A DNA stretch of 64,000 bases from positions 1-64,000 of the forward strand of contig CANHLE010000009.1 in NCBI GenBank assembly GCA_947461435.1, given 5' to 3'. Position numbers and translations under genes: made by a program. Below are positions 44,618 to 54,807 of this stretch, one piece after another. The notes below the pieces were generated by a model that saw only the letters and a list, made by a program, of their open reading frames with translations, did not search any database and was not told the origin of the DNA. This stretch comes from Paracoccaceae bacterium (GTDB lineage: Bacteria > Pseudomonadota > Alphaproteobacteria > Rhodobacterales > Rhodobacteraceae). The stretch's first letter is position 1. Every line of letters begins with the position of its first letter.

Positions 44618-47161
44618 CTAATACAGTCCGCCGGAACTCAGCGTTCCAAAGTTGGCTTTTTTGGGCACCTTCTTTGTCAAACCGTCTGACGTCACCACCG
44701 TGTCGCCCCCCTGCCCCGTGTCAACCTCGCCCTCGGCAAACAGGGGCAGATTTTCGCCCATGGCAAATCCGCCATCGATCAACGCTGCCAAACCAAAGAC
44801 CGGCTCTTCGCCTTCGCGGAAATATTCCTGCACCACATTGTCGCCCGTTGTGCCGTCGGCAAGCCGCGCCCCGGTAAAGCGGTCAATGCTCAGGAAATAG
44901 CCGCCGGGCGGAACCGCGAAATCCGTGCCGCCATATTTCTTGATCGCCTCTTTCATGAAGGCCTGGAACACCGGAACGCACAAGGTTCCGCCAAAGGCAT
45001 TCTCGCCAAGGCTGCGCGGCTGGTCAAAGCCGATGTAACAGCCCGCAACGATGTTCGACGAATAGCCGATGAACCAAACGTCCTTGGCATCATTGGTCGT
45101 GCCGGTCTTGCCCGCGATCGGGATCGGCAATTTCAAACTTGCGGCAGACCCGCGTTGAACCACGCCCTGCATCATCGACGTCAACTGATAGGCGGTGATG
45201 GCATCCATCACACGTTCCCGGTCGGCCTTGATCCTTGGACCCGCGCCCTGTGGCCAGACCGTATCGGTGCAGTCTTCGCAGACCCGTTGGTCGTGCCGAT
45301 ACACCGTATCGCCATAGCGGTCTTGAACGCGGTCCACCAAGGTCGGCTCCACCCGCTCGCCGCCATTGGCAAACATGGCATAGGCCGCGACCATCTTGAA
45401 CAAAGTGGTTTCCTGCGCGCCCAAGGCATTGGCAAGGAAGGGGTTCATCTTGTCATAAACCCCAAACCGTTCGGCATAGCCCGCGACGGTTTCCATGCCG
45501 ATCTCTTCGGCGATTCGAATGGTCATCAGGTTCCGCGATTGCTCGATCCCGGTCCGCATCGGTGTCGGGCCATAGAACTTGTTGGACGCGTTCTTTGGCG
45601 TCCACAGTCCTTGCGGCGTGTTGATCTCGATCGGGGCATCCACCACGATGGTCGCAGGCGTAAACCCCGAATCCAGTGCGGCCGCATAGACAAAGGGTTT
45701 GAACGACGATCCGGGCTGACGGGTGGCTTGTGTGGCGCGGTTGAACACCGAATCCATATAGGAAAAACCGCCCTGCATGGCAAAGACGCGGCCCGTGTTC
45801 ACGTCCATCGCCATGAACCCGCCCTGCACTTCGGGCACTTGGCGCAGCGACCAGCGCACAAAGGATCCGTCCTCATCCGAGGTGATGGCGCGCACCATCA
45901 CGATATCGCCCACCTCCACAAGATCCGCCGGAACCTGCGCCTTCTTGCCCAAACTGCCATCTGCGTTGCGTTTGCGGGCCCAATTCACATCTTCGGCGGT
46001 GATGGCCCCAAGGTCGGGCTCCAACTCGATCCCAACCGTAGCCGTCTCCGCGCCCAATTCCAGAACCACGGCCGCCTTCCAACCCTCGACGTCGCGCGGC
46101 AGGTTCTCCTCGGCCACCAAGGCCGTGCGCCAATCCGCAAGCGCACTGTCCGCCAATTTGCGGCCGGTGCCGCGCCAGATGCCCTGCCCCCGGTCATATT
46201 TTTCAAGCCCCGCCCGCAGCGCCTTGGCCGCCATGGCCTGCAAATCCGGCTCGACCGTGGCACGGATTGCCAGACCCCCGCCAAAGAACTCTTCCTCGCC
46301 AAAGCTGCCCGAAAGCTGCCGGCGGATTTCGTCCGTGAAATAATCGCGCGGCGGCAAGGCGTTGCGGAACGCCGGGAAATCCCCGTTTTGCACCGACAGC
46401 AGCGGCTTTGCCTTTTCCGAGGTATAGGCCGCCTCGCTCAGGTAACCGTTCTGGAACATTTCGTTCAGAACGTAATTCCGCCGCTCCAGCAGTCGTTCTT
46501 TTCCGCGCACCGGGTGAAATTCGCCCGGCGCCTTGGGCAAAGAGGCCAGCATCGCGGCTTCGTGCGGCGCCAGTTCGTCAAGGGACTTGTTGAAATAGGT
46601 CTGCGCCGCCGCCGCAACCCCATAGGAATTCTGGCCCAGAAAAATCTCGTTCAGATACAGTTCAAGGATCTTCTCCTTGCTCAGCGTCTCTTCCAACCGC
46701 GTGGCCAGAATGATTTCCTTGATCTTGCGCTCGCCCGTCCGGTCGCCCGACAGAAGAAAATTCTTCATCACCTGCTGTGTGATGGTCGAGGCACCGCGCA
46801 CATTCTTGCCCCGCGACAAGATGGCATCGCGAAACGCCCCGATCATGCCCGCCACGTCATAGCCTTTGTGGGTGTAAAAATGCTTGTCCTCGGCGCTGAT
46901 AAAGGCCTGCTTCACCAGTTCGGGGATATCTTCGATGGGCACGAACAAACGGCGTTCCTGCGCAAATTCGTCAATGATCCGCCCTTCGCCGTTGTAAATG
47001 CGGCTGATGGTCGGGGGGGTGTATTGCGCCAACCGTTCATGACTGGGCAAGTCATTGGCATACATGTAAAAAATGCCGCCAACGGTCAGGGCCGTGAACA
47101 AGATGCTCATGGTGACCATCGTAAAGATGCCACCCAAAACTGATCCGACAAAACGCAGCAC
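44618..47161 (-). CDS. mrcA: Penicillin-binding protein 1A (bifunctional)
   Basis: The 847-residue protein has a membrane anchor (about 10-32), then a glycosyltransferase domain with AEDKHFYTHKGYD and ASTITQQVMKN, an OB-like insert (about 300-430), and a transpeptidase domain with the active serine in GSSFKPFVYA, the SxN-type SRNLM motif and KTGTT. It polymerises glycan and crosslinks peptides in the periplasm. The start is GTG at 47161. It follows the amidase gene by 114 bp in the same direction. Confidence 0.96.
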   Translation of the reverse strand: MLRFVGSVLGGIFTMVTMSILFTALTVGGIFYMYANDLPSHERLAQYTPPTISRIYNGEGRIIDEFAQERRLFVPIEDIPELVKQAFISAEDKHFYTHKGYDVAGMIGAFRDAILSRGKNVRGASTITQQVMKNFLLSGDRTGERKIKEIILATRLEETLSKEKILELYLNEIFLGQNSYGVAAAAQTYFNKSLDELAPHEAAMLASLPKAPGEFHPVRGKERLLERRNYVLNEMFQNGYLSEAAYTSEKAKPLLSVQNGDFPAFRNALPPRDYFTDEIRRQLSGSFGEEEFFGGGLAIRATVEPDLQAMAAKALRAGLEKYDRGQGIWRGTGRKLADSALADWRTALVAEENLPRDVEGWKAAVVLELGAETATVGIELEPDLGAITAEDVNWARKRNADGSLGKKAQVPADLVEVGDIVMVRAITSDEDGSFVRWSLRQVPEVQGGFMAMDVNTGRVFAMQGGFSYMDSVFNRATQATRQPGSSFKPFVYAAALDSGFTPATIVVDAPIEINTPQGLWTPKNASNKFYGPTPMRTGIEQSRNLMTIRIAEEIGMETVAGYAERFGVYDKMNPFLANALGAQETTLFKMVAAYAMFANGGERVEPTLVDRVQDRYGDTVYRHDQRVCEDCTDTVWPQGAGPRIKADRERVMDAITAYQLTSMMQGVVQRGSAASLKLPIPIAGKTGTTNDAKDVWFIGYSSNIVAGCYIGFDQPRSLGENAFGGTLCVPVFQAFMKEAIKKYGGTDFAVPPGGYFLSIDRFTGARLADGTTGDNVVQEYFREGEEPVFGLAALIDGGFAMGENLPLFAEGEVDTGQGGDTVVTSDGLTKKVPKKANFGTLSSGGLY

Positions 47162-47275
47162 GCGGTCCCCGCCAATGGCATCTTCACGCCCGCTATATAG
47201 GCAAGGTTCAGGGCAAGGTCAAAACACCATCGCCCACGATCCGCCCATTCAGCGCGCTTTGCTGTAATATTTTCG

Positions 47276-48478
47276 TTAGTTCCCCCCAAGTCCCGTGATC
47301 GATCGGTCTTCGGCCGCCCATGCCACCAATCCGTCACGGATCGCCCCGGCCATTTTGACCCGCCATTGCGCATCGGCCAAACGGGCGCGGTCCCGCTCCG
47401 ACGACAAGAACCCAAGTTCGATCAGCACAGACGGAATGTCAGGTGATTTTAGAACCGAAAACCCGGCCTCTTGCCGGGGTTGCCGGTGCATCTTGATCCC
47501 GGCCGTTGTCATCGCCGCCTCAAGGGCGGCCGACAAACGGTCAATGCGCGGCGCGGTTTCGGTGCGGGCCATGTCCATCAACACCGTGGCCACAAGGTCA
47601 TCTTGTTGGGTCAGATCAACGCCCGCCAACAGGTCATCGCGGTCGTGCCGCTCGGCCAAGGCGCGCGCGGCCTCATCGCTGGCATCCTGCGCCAAGGTAT
47701 AAATCGTGGCCCCCACGGCCTCGCCCTCGGCCAAAGCATCGGCATGCAGCGAGACGAACACACCCGCCCCCGCCGAACGCGCCAAGGTAGAGCGTTCTTC
47801 CAACGGGATAAACGTGTCGGAATCGCGCGTCAGCACAACCTCAAAGTCGCCCGTGCGCAGCAAAACCTCTTTCAACTCTCGCGCAAAGGTCAGCATCACC
47901 TCGGCTTCTTTCAGACCGCCGCGTTCTGCCCCCGGGTCAATACCGCCGTGCCCCGGATCCAGGATCACAACCATGGGTCCGTCTTTCTTGGCAGGCGGCG
48001 CCTCCAGCCGTGCCGGGGCCGGCAGGGCCCAATTCGCCGGCTCGGGAAGGCCGGCCTTCTGGGCAAACTCCTCTTGTGTGGCCGCGCGAAGCGTGACCGA
48101 AAGCTGCACATCGCCGCCCGTGGTCATGCCCGCCTGATCCACGATCATGGGTTGATCCAACTGCATCACCAACCGCGACCAACCCGGCCGAAACGGCCCC
48201 GCGCGCAGGGTCACCACGTGGTCCGACAATTCGGCCAGATCCCCCACCCCCGACCAATCCGCTTCGCGCATGTCCAAGATCACGCGGGGCGGCGCATCCA
48301 GAACGCGCACGCGCCACGGCACCGGCTGGCTCAGCGCAAAGGTCGCCACAACCTCAGATCCGTTATCATCAATGACCGACTGGTCCATATCCACGCGGGC
48401 CAGCGCGGTGAACTCTTGCGCCAAAACCGGCACGGCCCAAAGCACAAGCCCTGCAACAGCCGCAACACCGCGCCTCAT
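47276..48478 (-). CDS. Periplasmic N-acetylmuramoyl-L-alanine amidase (AmiC type)
   Basis: The 400-residue protein has a signal peptide (cleavage near VPVLAQ), an N-terminal AMIN-like beta domain (about 35-135) and a zinc amidase domain starting at VVILDPGHGGIDPGAE. The second ligand motif is FVSLHADAL, and the catalytic glutamate lies in SVLIELGFLSS. A helix between them may be the autoinhibitory element of divisome amidases. It cleaves peptides from glycan at the septum. It overlaps the upstream aminotransferase by four bases. Confidence 0.94.
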   Translation of the reverse strand: MRRGVAAVAGLVLWAVPVLAQEFTALARVDMDQSVIDDNGSEVVATFALSQPVPWRVRVLDAPPRVILDMREADWSGVGDLAELSDHVVTLRAGPFRPGWSRLVMQLDQPMIVDQAGMTTGGDVQLSVTLRAATQEEFAQKAGLPEPANWALPAPARLEAPPAKKDGPMVVILDPGHGGIDPGAERGGLKEAEVMLTFARELKEVLLRTGDFEVVLTRDSDTFIPLEERSTLARSAGAGVFVSLHADALAEGEAVGATIYTLAQDASDEAARALAERHDRDDLLAGVDLTQQDDLVATVLMDMARTETAPRIDRLSAALEAAMTTAGIKMHRQPRQEAGFSVLKSPDIPSVLIELGFLSSERDRARLADAQWRVKMAGAIRDGLVAWAAEDRSITGLGGN

Positions 48479-49620
48479 ATCCGGTCCGCCATAAAGGCCC
48501 GCAACCGCGCCAAGCCCTCAAGGATATCCGCAGTGCCGCGGGCATAGGAAAACCGCAAGGTCTGGGCGCCCCGCAGCGGATCAAAATCCAAACCCGGGGT
48601 CACGGCCACGCCGGCACCGTGCAAAACCTGCTTGGCAAAGGCCAAACTGTCCTGCGTCAGATCCGACACATCGGCATAAACATAAAACGCCCCATCGGGC
48701 GGCGCGATCTTGGAAAAGCCGGCCTTTGGCAGACCTTCCATCATCAACCGGCGGTTTTCGGCATAAACGGCCCGGTTTTCCTCCATCTCGTCGATGGCCT
48801 CCAGCGCCGCCAAGGCCGCAACCTGGGCCACATGGGGCGCGCAGATGAACATGTTCTGCGCCAAACGCTCCACCGTGCGAATATGCCCTTCGGGAACCAC
48901 CATCCAGCCCACACGCCAGCCTGTCATGCTGAAATACTTGGAAAAGGAATTGATGACATAGGTGTCGTCGCTGATTTCCAACGCCGAAACGGCCCGCGCC
49001 CCATAATGCAGACCGTGATAGATTTCATCCGACACAAAGGAAATGTCGCGGTCCTGCGCATGGTCGATCAGGGCCTTCAGATGCGCATGATCCAGCATCG
49101 TCCCCGTCGGATTTCCCGGTGAGGCAACGATCAGCCCCTGCATGTCCACAGCCTGCAGATCGGCAGGCACGGGCTGAAATCGGTTCTGTGCCGACGTGGC
49201 AATGCCCACAGGCACCAAGGACAGCGCCTTGAGGATCTGGCGATAGCTTGGATACCCCGGCTCTCCCAGCGCAACGCGGTCCCCCGCATCAAACAGCGCC
49301 GAAAATGCCAGCAAAAAGGCCCCCGAAGATCCGGAGGTCACCACCACCCGGTCGGGGTTCAAGGCGATACCATACCAGCGTTGATACAGATCTGCGATCG
49401 CGCGCCGCAGATCGGGGATCCCCAAAGCCACCGTATAGCCCAGCGATGACCGCTCCATCTGCCGGGCCGCCGCCTGCCGCGCAAGGGCGGGCGCGGCCGT
49501 GCCCGGCTGCCCCACCTCCATATGAATGATGCTACGCCCGGCCGCTTCCAACTGCCGCGCCTCTTCGACCATATCCATCACAATAAAGGGATCAACCTGG
49601 CCCCGTCTTGAACTCTTCAT
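48475..49620 (-). CDS. Class I/II PLP-dependent aminotransferase
   Basis: The 381-residue fold-type I aminotransferase has the PLP lysine in INSFSKYFSMTGWRVGW, the substrate-site ASPGNPTGTM, and YIDEIYHGLHY-like VSDEIYHGL. It belongs to the AspC-like branch that includes many alanine/aspartate and arogenate enzymes. The actual substrate is unknown. It overlaps the amidase gene by four bases and is divergent from the DsbA-like gene. Confidence 0.88.
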   Translation of the reverse strand: MKSSRRGQVDPFIVMDMVEEARQLEAAGRSIIHMEVGQPGTAAPALARQAAARQMERSSLGYTVALGIPDLRRAIADLYQRWYGIALNPDRVVVTSGSSGAFLLAFSALFDAGDRVALGEPGYPSYRQILKALSLVPVGIATSAQNRFQPVPADLQAVDMQGLIVASPGNPTGTMLDHAHLKALIDHAQDRDISFVSDEIYHGLHYGARAVSALEISDDTYVINSFSKYFSMTGWRVGWMVVPEGHIRTVERLAQNMFICAPHVAQVAALAALEAIDEMEENRAVYAENRRLMMEGLPKAGFSKIAPPDGAFYVYADVSDLTQDSLAFAKQVLHGAGVAVTPGLDFDPLRGAQTLRFSYARGTADILEGLARLRAFMADRI

Positions 49621-49701
49621 GCCTGCCTCTATGCTGATCGCTCACAGTGTCCCCGCCGGGTGCCCAAGGTCAAGCCCGCGCGCCCAGTTTACAGGTCTTC
49701 C

Positions 49702-50451
49702 ATGCGCCCCTTCCTTGCTGCCCTTGGTCTTTGCCTTGCCCTTGCCGCCCCCGCTGGCGCTGACGGATTGACCGACATGACCGATGCCGAAAAGGCCGCT
49801 TTTGGCGAGGCGGTCCGCGCCTATCTGCTTGAAAACCCTCAAGTTCTGGTCGAAGCCATGACCATCTTGCAAGACCGTCAGGCCGAGGCCGACGCGCTGG
49901 CCGATGATGAATTGGTCGCCCAGAATGCCAGCCTGATCTTTGATGACGGGGTTTCGTGGGTCGGCGGCAATCCCGAAGGTGACATCACCGTGGTGGAATT
50001 CATGGATTACCGCTGCGGCTACTGCAAGAAGGCTTTTGCCGAAGTCGAAGATCTGGTCGCATCAGACGGCAATATTCGGTTCATCCTCAAGGAATTTCCG
50101 ATTTTGGGCGAAGAGTCGATCATCACCTCGCGCTTTGCCGTGGCAGTGCAGCAACTCCACGGGGCAGAGGCCTACAAAGCGGTTCATGATCAGTTGATGG
50201 AACTGCGCGGCGCCCCGGACGAGGCCACCTTGTCACGCATGGCCACAGATCTGGGGCTGGACCCGGCCCCGATCCTTACCCGGATGGGCAGTGACGATGT
50301 GACAGCCGTGATTGCCGCGAACCATGCCTTGGCCGATACCCTGTCGATTGCAGGCACGCCGACCTTCGTGATGGGCGGAACGCTGCTTCGCGGCTACGTT
50401 CCGCTGGACGCCATGAAGCAGATGGTGGCCGACGCGCGCGCCGCCAACTGA
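49702..50451 (+). CDS. Periplasmic DsbA-family thiol-disulfide protein
   Basis: The 249-residue protein has a signal peptide (cleavage after AAPAGA) and a thioredoxin-fold with the active site MDYRCGYCKKAF (a CxxC motif), followed by ILKEFPILGEES and the cis-proline region SIAGTPTFVMG. Residues 35-85 are an N-terminal helical stretch often seen in ScsC/BdbD-like members. It probably oxidises or isomerises disulfides. I start at the ATG at 49702, which gives a proper signal peptide; the longer frame does not. Confidence 0.92.
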   Translation: MRPFLAALGLCLALAAPAGADGLTDMTDAEKAAFGEAVRAYLLENPQVLVEAMTILQDRQAEADALADDELVAQNASLIFDDGVSWVGGNPEGDITVVEFMDYRCGYCKKAFAEVEDLVASDGNIRFILKEFPILGEESIITSRFAVAVQQLHGAEAYKAVHDQLMELRGAPDEATLSRMATDLGLDPAPILTRMGSDDVTAVIAANHALADTLSIAGTPTFVMGGTLLRGYVPLDAMKQMVADARAAN

Positions 50452-50468
50452 CGCGCGCCTGCGGCGGG

Positions 50469-51605
50469 TCACACCGCCGCCTGCGCCGCCTCTTCAGCGG
50501 CCTTGGCTTCGATGTCGGCCGCCTTCTTTTCCACCAGATCGACGATGTGGTCCACCATCTTGTCATTGCCGAGCTTGTGGCTTTGCTTGCCGGCCAGATA
50601 GACCATCCCAGACCCGGCCCCGCCGCCGGTAAAGCCGATGTCGGTCATCAACGCCTCACCCGGGCCGTTGACCACACAGCCGATGATCGACAGGCTCATC
50701 GAGGTGGTGATATGGGCCAAGCGGTTTTCCAGCGCCGATACCGTCTTGATCACATCAAACCCCTGCCGCGCGCAGGACGGGCACGAGATGATGGTCACCC
50801 CCCGGTGCCGCAGGCCCAAGGATTTCAAGATCTCAAAGCCAACCTTCACCTCTTCCACCGGATCGGCCGACAGCGACACCCGGATCGTGTCGCCAATTCC
50901 GAACCACAACAACGACCCAAGGCCAATCGCCGATTTCACGGTGCCTGACATCAGCCCGCCCGCTTCGGTGATCCCCAGATGGATCGGCGCATCGGTGACA
51001 CCCGCCAATTGTTGATAGGCCGCCGCCGCCATGAACACATCCGATGCTTTCACCGAAATCTTGAATTCGTGAAAATCGTTGTCCTGCAACAACTTGATAT
51101 GGTCCATCCCCGATTCAACCATGGCATCGGGGCAAGGCTCTCCGTATTTGTCCAGAAGATGCTTTTCCAACGATCCGGCGTTGACCCCGATGCGGATCGA
51201 ACAGCCATGATCCTTGGCCGCCTTCACCACTTCGGCCACACGCTTGGCATCACCGATATTGCCGGGGTTGATGCGCAGACAGGCCGCGCCTGCCTCTGCC
51301 GCCTCGATCGCGCGTTTGTAATGGAAATGTATGTCGGCCACGATCGGAACCGGGCTTTCCGCCACGATTTCCTTCAGCGCGCGGGTGCTTTCCTGATCGG
51401 GCGTCGACACCCGAACGATATCAGCGCCGGCAATGGCACAGCGCTGAATTTGTTCAATCGTGGCAGCGACATCAGTGGTCAGGGTGTTGGTCATGGTTTG
51501 CACCGAGATCGGCGCATCCCCCCCCACCAAAACCTTGCCCACCCGAATCTGGCGGCTGACGCGGCGATCAATATTGCGCCAAGGACGGATGGGATTGTGG
51601 CTCAT
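50469..51605 (-). CDS. ispG: 4-hydroxy-3-methylbut-2-en-1-yl diphosphate synthase IspG
   Basis: The 378-residue iron-sulfur enzyme works in the MEP isoprenoid pathway. N-terminal TIM-barrel motifs are [15 protein letters not shown] and [12 protein letters not shown]; the cluster cysteines are in [12 protein letters not shown] and [11 protein letters not shown]. The start chosen is the ATG at 51605 with GAGG six bases upstream, giving the typical [12 protein letters not shown] opening; an ATG four codons earlier is possible. Confidence 0.96.
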   Translation of the reverse strand: MSHNPIRPWRNIDRRVSRQIRVGKVLVGGDAPISVQTMTNTLTTDVAATIEQIQRCAIAGADIVRVSTPDQESTRALKEIVAESPVPIVADIHFHYKRAIEAAEAGAACLRINPGNIGDAKRVAEVVKAAKDHGCSIRIGVNAGSLEKHLLDKYGEPCPDAMVESGMDHIKLLQDNDFHEFKISVKASDVFMAAAAYQQLAGVTDAPIHLGITEAGGLMSGTVKSAIGLGSLLWFGIGDTIRVSLSADPVEEVKVGFEILKSLGLRHRGVTIISCPSCARQGFDVIKTVSALENRLAHITTSMSLSIIGCVVNGPGEALMTDIGFTGGGAGSGMVYLAGKQSHKLGNDKMVDHIVDLVEKKAADIEAKAAEEAAQAAV

Positions 51606-51666
51606 GTCTGACCTCATGGTTGCCCCCTATAAATAGGGCGCAGCGCCACAAAGAGCAATCGCCGGA

Positions 51667-52896
51667 TTATTCCGAAATGGGCGCGGTTGGATCAAACACT
51701 GGCGCAGCGGGTTCCGAAGAGGCCACAAACTTTGCCAGATCGCCATCTGCCGACGGATCTGCCGCCGCATAGGTTTGCGTCAAAGACGCCGCTTCCAGAC
51801 TGACGTTCTTCACAACCTGCGCGCCGGGTGCGGCCGGACCAAAGGTTTTGCCGTCAATCACGAAATAGACCGATCCAGAATTGCCCGACCGCAGCATCGG
51901 GGCCTGCGCCAAGGCCGGAACCGCGTATGTCTCGCCCGCATCAAGGATCTTTTCAAAGATCACCGTGCCATCCAGCGCCGAAACACGCACCCAAGATGGC
52001 CGCACGGCCATGATCTCGACGCCCTTGTTTTCCGCCAGAACCTGAACTGTATCGCCTTCCACCACATCTTGCGGCGTAACCGGATCGGCAGGCAATGCGC
52101 TTTGCGCCAAAGCCCCCGTCACACGCGGATCGATCGCCGAAATCGGGCCGTCGCGGGCCGTCATCACCGGAACTTCAAGCGCTTGGGGCCGATACAGTTC
52201 CAACGGATCCACGGACACGCCGCTGACGCCCTGCGTTCCGGCATCCGCCACCTGATCGGGGGCAGAGCGTACCGATGTCGCCTCGCCGTCGATGTTGCCC
52301 AAGGGGTCAATTTCGGCCACCACGGCGGGCGCTTCGTTCACCGGGGCTAACTGCACGCGCTGCACTTCTTGCACAACCCACCAGCCGCCATATCCAATAC
52401 CGATCAGCAGCGCCAAAAGAACCGATATAGACCCCACGGCCCCCGGTTCGATCCGCGCAAAGGCGCTTTCCGCGCGCGGCACAAAACTTGCATTGGGATT
52501 GGCAAAGGGATCGCCCTTTTCAAGCCCCGAGGTGCGGGCCCGCTGCGCCACCATCGATGCGGTGGAAGCGGCGGCCGACATGCCATGCGCCACTTGAAAT
52601 CCGCTTTCGGCGCAGAACCGGGCAAAGGCGGCTTCCGGCTCCATCCCAAGATAGCGCGCATAAGACCGCACGTATCCGGCAATGAACCCCGGCGTTTCAA
52701 AAGCGCCCACATCGGCGTTTTCAATGGCCGCAACATAGGTCGCCTTGATCTTCAACTCGCGCTGAACGTCCAGCAAAGACTTACCCAGGGTCGCGCGTTC
52801 TCCGCGCATCAGGTCACCCAGACGCATGTCAAAGTCGTCAAAACCCTTGGGCTTTGCCTCCTCTTGCAGTGTGGATTTGCCCCACCGCCCGATCAT
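51667..52896 (-). CDS. RodZ-like helix-turn-helix membrane protein (DUF4115)
   Basis: The 409-residue protein has an N-terminal Xre-type helix-turn-helix (about 25-95: SLLDVQRELKIKATYVAAIENADV and FIAGYVRSYARYLGM), a membrane helix (about 178-197), a variable linker and a C-terminal beta domain like DUF4115 (about 290-360). This layout matches RodZ, which links the MreB cytoskeleton to the wall-building machinery. It is 62 bp upstream of ispG, the order seen in several alphaproteobacteria. Confidence 0.85.
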   Translation of the reverse strand: MIGRWGKSTLQEEAKPKGFDDFDMRLGDLMRGERATLGKSLLDVQRELKIKATYVAAIENADVGAFETPGFIAGYVRSYARYLGMEPEAAFARFCAESGFQVAHGMSAAASTASMVAQRARTSGLEKGDPFANPNASFVPRAESAFARIEPGAVGSISVLLALLIGIGYGGWWVVQEVQRVQLAPVNEAPAVVAEIDPLGNIDGEATSVRSAPDQVADAGTQGVSGVSVDPLELYRPQALEVPVMTARDGPISAIDPRVTGALAQSALPADPVTPQDVVEGDTVQVLAENKGVEIMAVRPSWVRVSALDGTVIFEKILDAGETYAVPALAQAPMLRSGNSGSVYFVIDGKTFGPAAPGAQVVKNVSLEAASLTQTYAAADPSADGDLAKFVASSEPAAPVFDPTAPISE

Positions 52897-53009
52897 ACGA
52901 AAGCCCTCATCACTGCCCCACGGAATCGATCATGTCCCCACACGATCTTTTGATGATCCTATTGTTGATAACTCAATCTCCGGCAAGGTTTTTTTTACAC
53001 CATTTCGCC

Positions 53010-54233
53010 TTATGCCGACGCCTCGGCACGATTCAGCGCACATTCGTGCCACAGCGAATCCATGGCCCGAACCAGCGCGTCAATTTCGGCCGTGCCGTGC
53101 AGGGGCGACGGGGTGAACCGCAGCCGCTCCGTTCCGCGCGGAACGGTCGGAAAATTGATCGGCTGCGCATAAATCCCATGATTTTCCAACAACATATCCG
53201 ACAGCATCTTGCAATGCACTGGATTGCCAACATGCACCGGAACAATATGGCTGCCATGGTCGATGATCGGCAAACCCAGTCCTTTCAGGCGCAACTTCAA
53301 GATGCGCGCGTTCAATTGCTGCGCATCGCGCAGCGGCTGGGACGTCTTCAAGATCTTGACAGACTGCGCCGCACCGGCCGCAACAGCGGGCGGCAAGGAC
53401 GAGGTAAAGATAAATCCCGGCGCATAAGACCGAATCGCATCCACCATTTTGGCCGAGGCCGCGATATAGCCGCCAAAGACACCATAGGCCTTGGCCAGCG
53501 TGCCGTTGATGATATCGATGCGCCCCATCTGCCCATCACGCTCTGCCACCCCGGCGCCGCGCGGACCATACATGCCCACGGCATGCACCTCGTCGATATA
53601 GGTCAGCGCGCCGAATTCCTCGGCCAGATCGCAAATCTGCGCGATCGGCCCAAAGTCACCATCCATCGAATAAATCGATTCAAAGGCGATCAGTTTTGGC
53701 AGCGCCGGATCATCGGCCTGCAGCAGCGCGCGCAGATGGGCCACATCATTGTGGCGGAAAATCCGCTTGCCCCCCCCACTGCGCCGCACCCCTTCGATCA
53801 TGGACGCGTGGTTCAAGGCATCCGAATAGATGATCAGCCCCGGGAACAACTTTGGCAGGGTCGAGAGGGTCGCATCATTGGCCACATAGGCCGACGTGAA
53901 CAGCAAAGCCGCCTCTTTGGCGTGCAGATCGGCCAGTTCCGCTTCCAATGCGCGGTGATGGCGCGTGGTGCCTGAAATGTTGCGCGTGCCGCCAGATCCC
54001 GCGCCAGTACCTACAAGCGCCTCTTGCATGGCGCGCAGAACCTCGGGGTTTTGGCCCATGCCCAGATAATCATTGCCGCACCACACCGTGATGGGCGCCT
54101 TGGTGCCATCTGGGCGCGTCCAGGTCGCGCGGGGAAAGTCGCCCCGGTGCCGCTCGATGTCGATGAAGGTGCGATAGCGGCCTTCGCCATGCAACTGCGA
54201 CAGGGCCGCATCCAGACCAGCCTCGTAATTCAT
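53010..54233 (-). CDS. hemA: 5-aminolevulinate synthase (C4 pathway)
   Basis: The 407-residue PLP enzyme condenses glycine and succinyl-CoA, the first committed step of tetrapyrrole synthesis in alphaproteobacteria. Key features are [46 protein letters not shown] and the PLP lysine in [12 protein letters not shown]. The start is the ATG at 54233 behind AGGAGAAC; a much longer open frame upstream is not coding. A perfect FNR-type box lies 67-80 bp upstream. Confidence 0.97.
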   Translation of the reverse strand: MNYEAGLDAALSQLHGEGRYRTFIDIERHRGDFPRATWTRPDGTKAPITVWCGNDYLGMGQNPEVLRAMQEALVGTGAGSGGTRNISGTTRHHRALEAELADLHAKEAALLFTSAYVANDATLSTLPKLFPGLIIYSDALNHASMIEGVRRSGGGKRIFRHNDVAHLRALLQADDPALPKLIAFESIYSMDGDFGPIAQICDLAEEFGALTYIDEVHAVGMYGPRGAGVAERDGQMGRIDIINGTLAKAYGVFGGYIAASAKMVDAIRSYAPGFIFTSSLPPAVAAGAAQSVKILKTSQPLRDAQQLNARILKLRLKGLGLPIIDHGSHIVPVHVGNPVHCKMLSDMLLENHGIYAQPINFPTVPRGTERLRFTPSPLHGTAEIDALVRAMDSLWHECALNRAEASA

Positions 54234-54299
54234 CTTGTTCTCCTGTCGCCGCGCGAACTGACCCGTCGGCTGTGTTTCACAGCCCGGCCGCAGCCTGCG

Positions 54300-54313
54300 T
54301 TGATCTGGATCAA
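54300..54313. promoter_or_regulatory. FNR/FnrL-type box ahead of hemA
   Basis: TTGAT-CTGG-ATCAA is a perfect match to the FNR consensus (TTGAT-N4-ATCAA). Its centre is about 73 bp from the hemA start codon. A CTGTG-TTT-CACAG inverted repeat (54270-54282) follows, closer to the gene. FnrL control of hemA under low oxygen is established in Rhodobacter. Confidence 0.85.
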
Positions 54314-54330
54314 TACAAGCGCGGCGAACA

Positions 54331-54350
54331 GGGGGCAATTTGCCGCCCCC
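54331..54350 (-). terminator. Possible hairpin after the small gene upstream of hemA
   Basis: GGGGGC and GCCCCC pair around an eight-base loop, between the small gene's stop and the FNR box. There is no good T run, so termination is uncertain. Confidence 0.35.
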
Positions 54351-54389
54351 CCGCCGGGCCAAATCGCCCGACCTTGGTCTGGCCCCGCG

Positions 54390-54785
54390 TCACTTCGGCG
54401 GGCTGATTTCCATCACGATCACACAGTCCGCGGTGCCCGTCCGCGCCGCGTTGCAGGTTTCCAGCGCCTTGGCCGCCGCCGAAGCGGCATCGGGCATCTG
54501 GGCAATCGCCGAGGCTGACGCGGCAGGCTTGCCCCCGCGAATGAACCCATCATCCGGTGACAGCGCAATCGCCGCGAACCCTTCGTTCGAGGGGACAAAC
54601 AGTTTCAAGGCCTGCTCTTGCGTGGCCACCAGCCGAAGCGTCGCCAACTCTGTGTCATCCAGGAACGGCTGAACATAAAATGTCACCTTCGCGCCGTTGA
54701 TTTTTGACACTTCCGTCGGCACCTCGGCCAAGGCCACCCCGGAAAGACCCACAAAACCGATCGCCGCCCATCCCAAAACACGCAT
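54390..54785 (-). CDS. Small exported hypothetical protein next to hemA
   Basis: The 131-residue protein has a signal peptide (about 1-20, ending LSGVALA), followed by EVPTEVSKINGAKVTFYVQPFL and a C-terminal RTGTADCVIVMEISP. It contains two cysteines in the C-terminal third that may form one disulfide. I start at the ATG at 54785, with AAGGAG eight bases upstream. It recurs beside hemA in Rhodobacteraceae in my memory, but I know no function. It precedes hemA on the same strand. Confidence 0.75.
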   Translation of the reverse strand: MRVLGWAAIGFVGLSGVALAEVPTEVSKINGAKVTFYVQPFLDDTELATLRLVATQEQALKLFVPSNEGFAAIALSPDDGFIRGGKPAASASAIAQMPDAASAAAKALETCNAARTGTADCVIVMEISPPK

Positions 54786-54807
54786 TGCGCACGCTCCTTG
54801 CTGCATT

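Noticed and set aside
45155-47143. 662-codon plus-strand frame opposite PBP1A
   Set aside because: Antisense shadow of mrcA; composition rich in His, Arg and Gln with no recognisable domain.
54234-54362. N-terminal extension of HemA
   Set aside because: The extra residues are Arg/Pro-rich, cross the FNR box, and the AGGAGAAC site points to the ATG at 54233.
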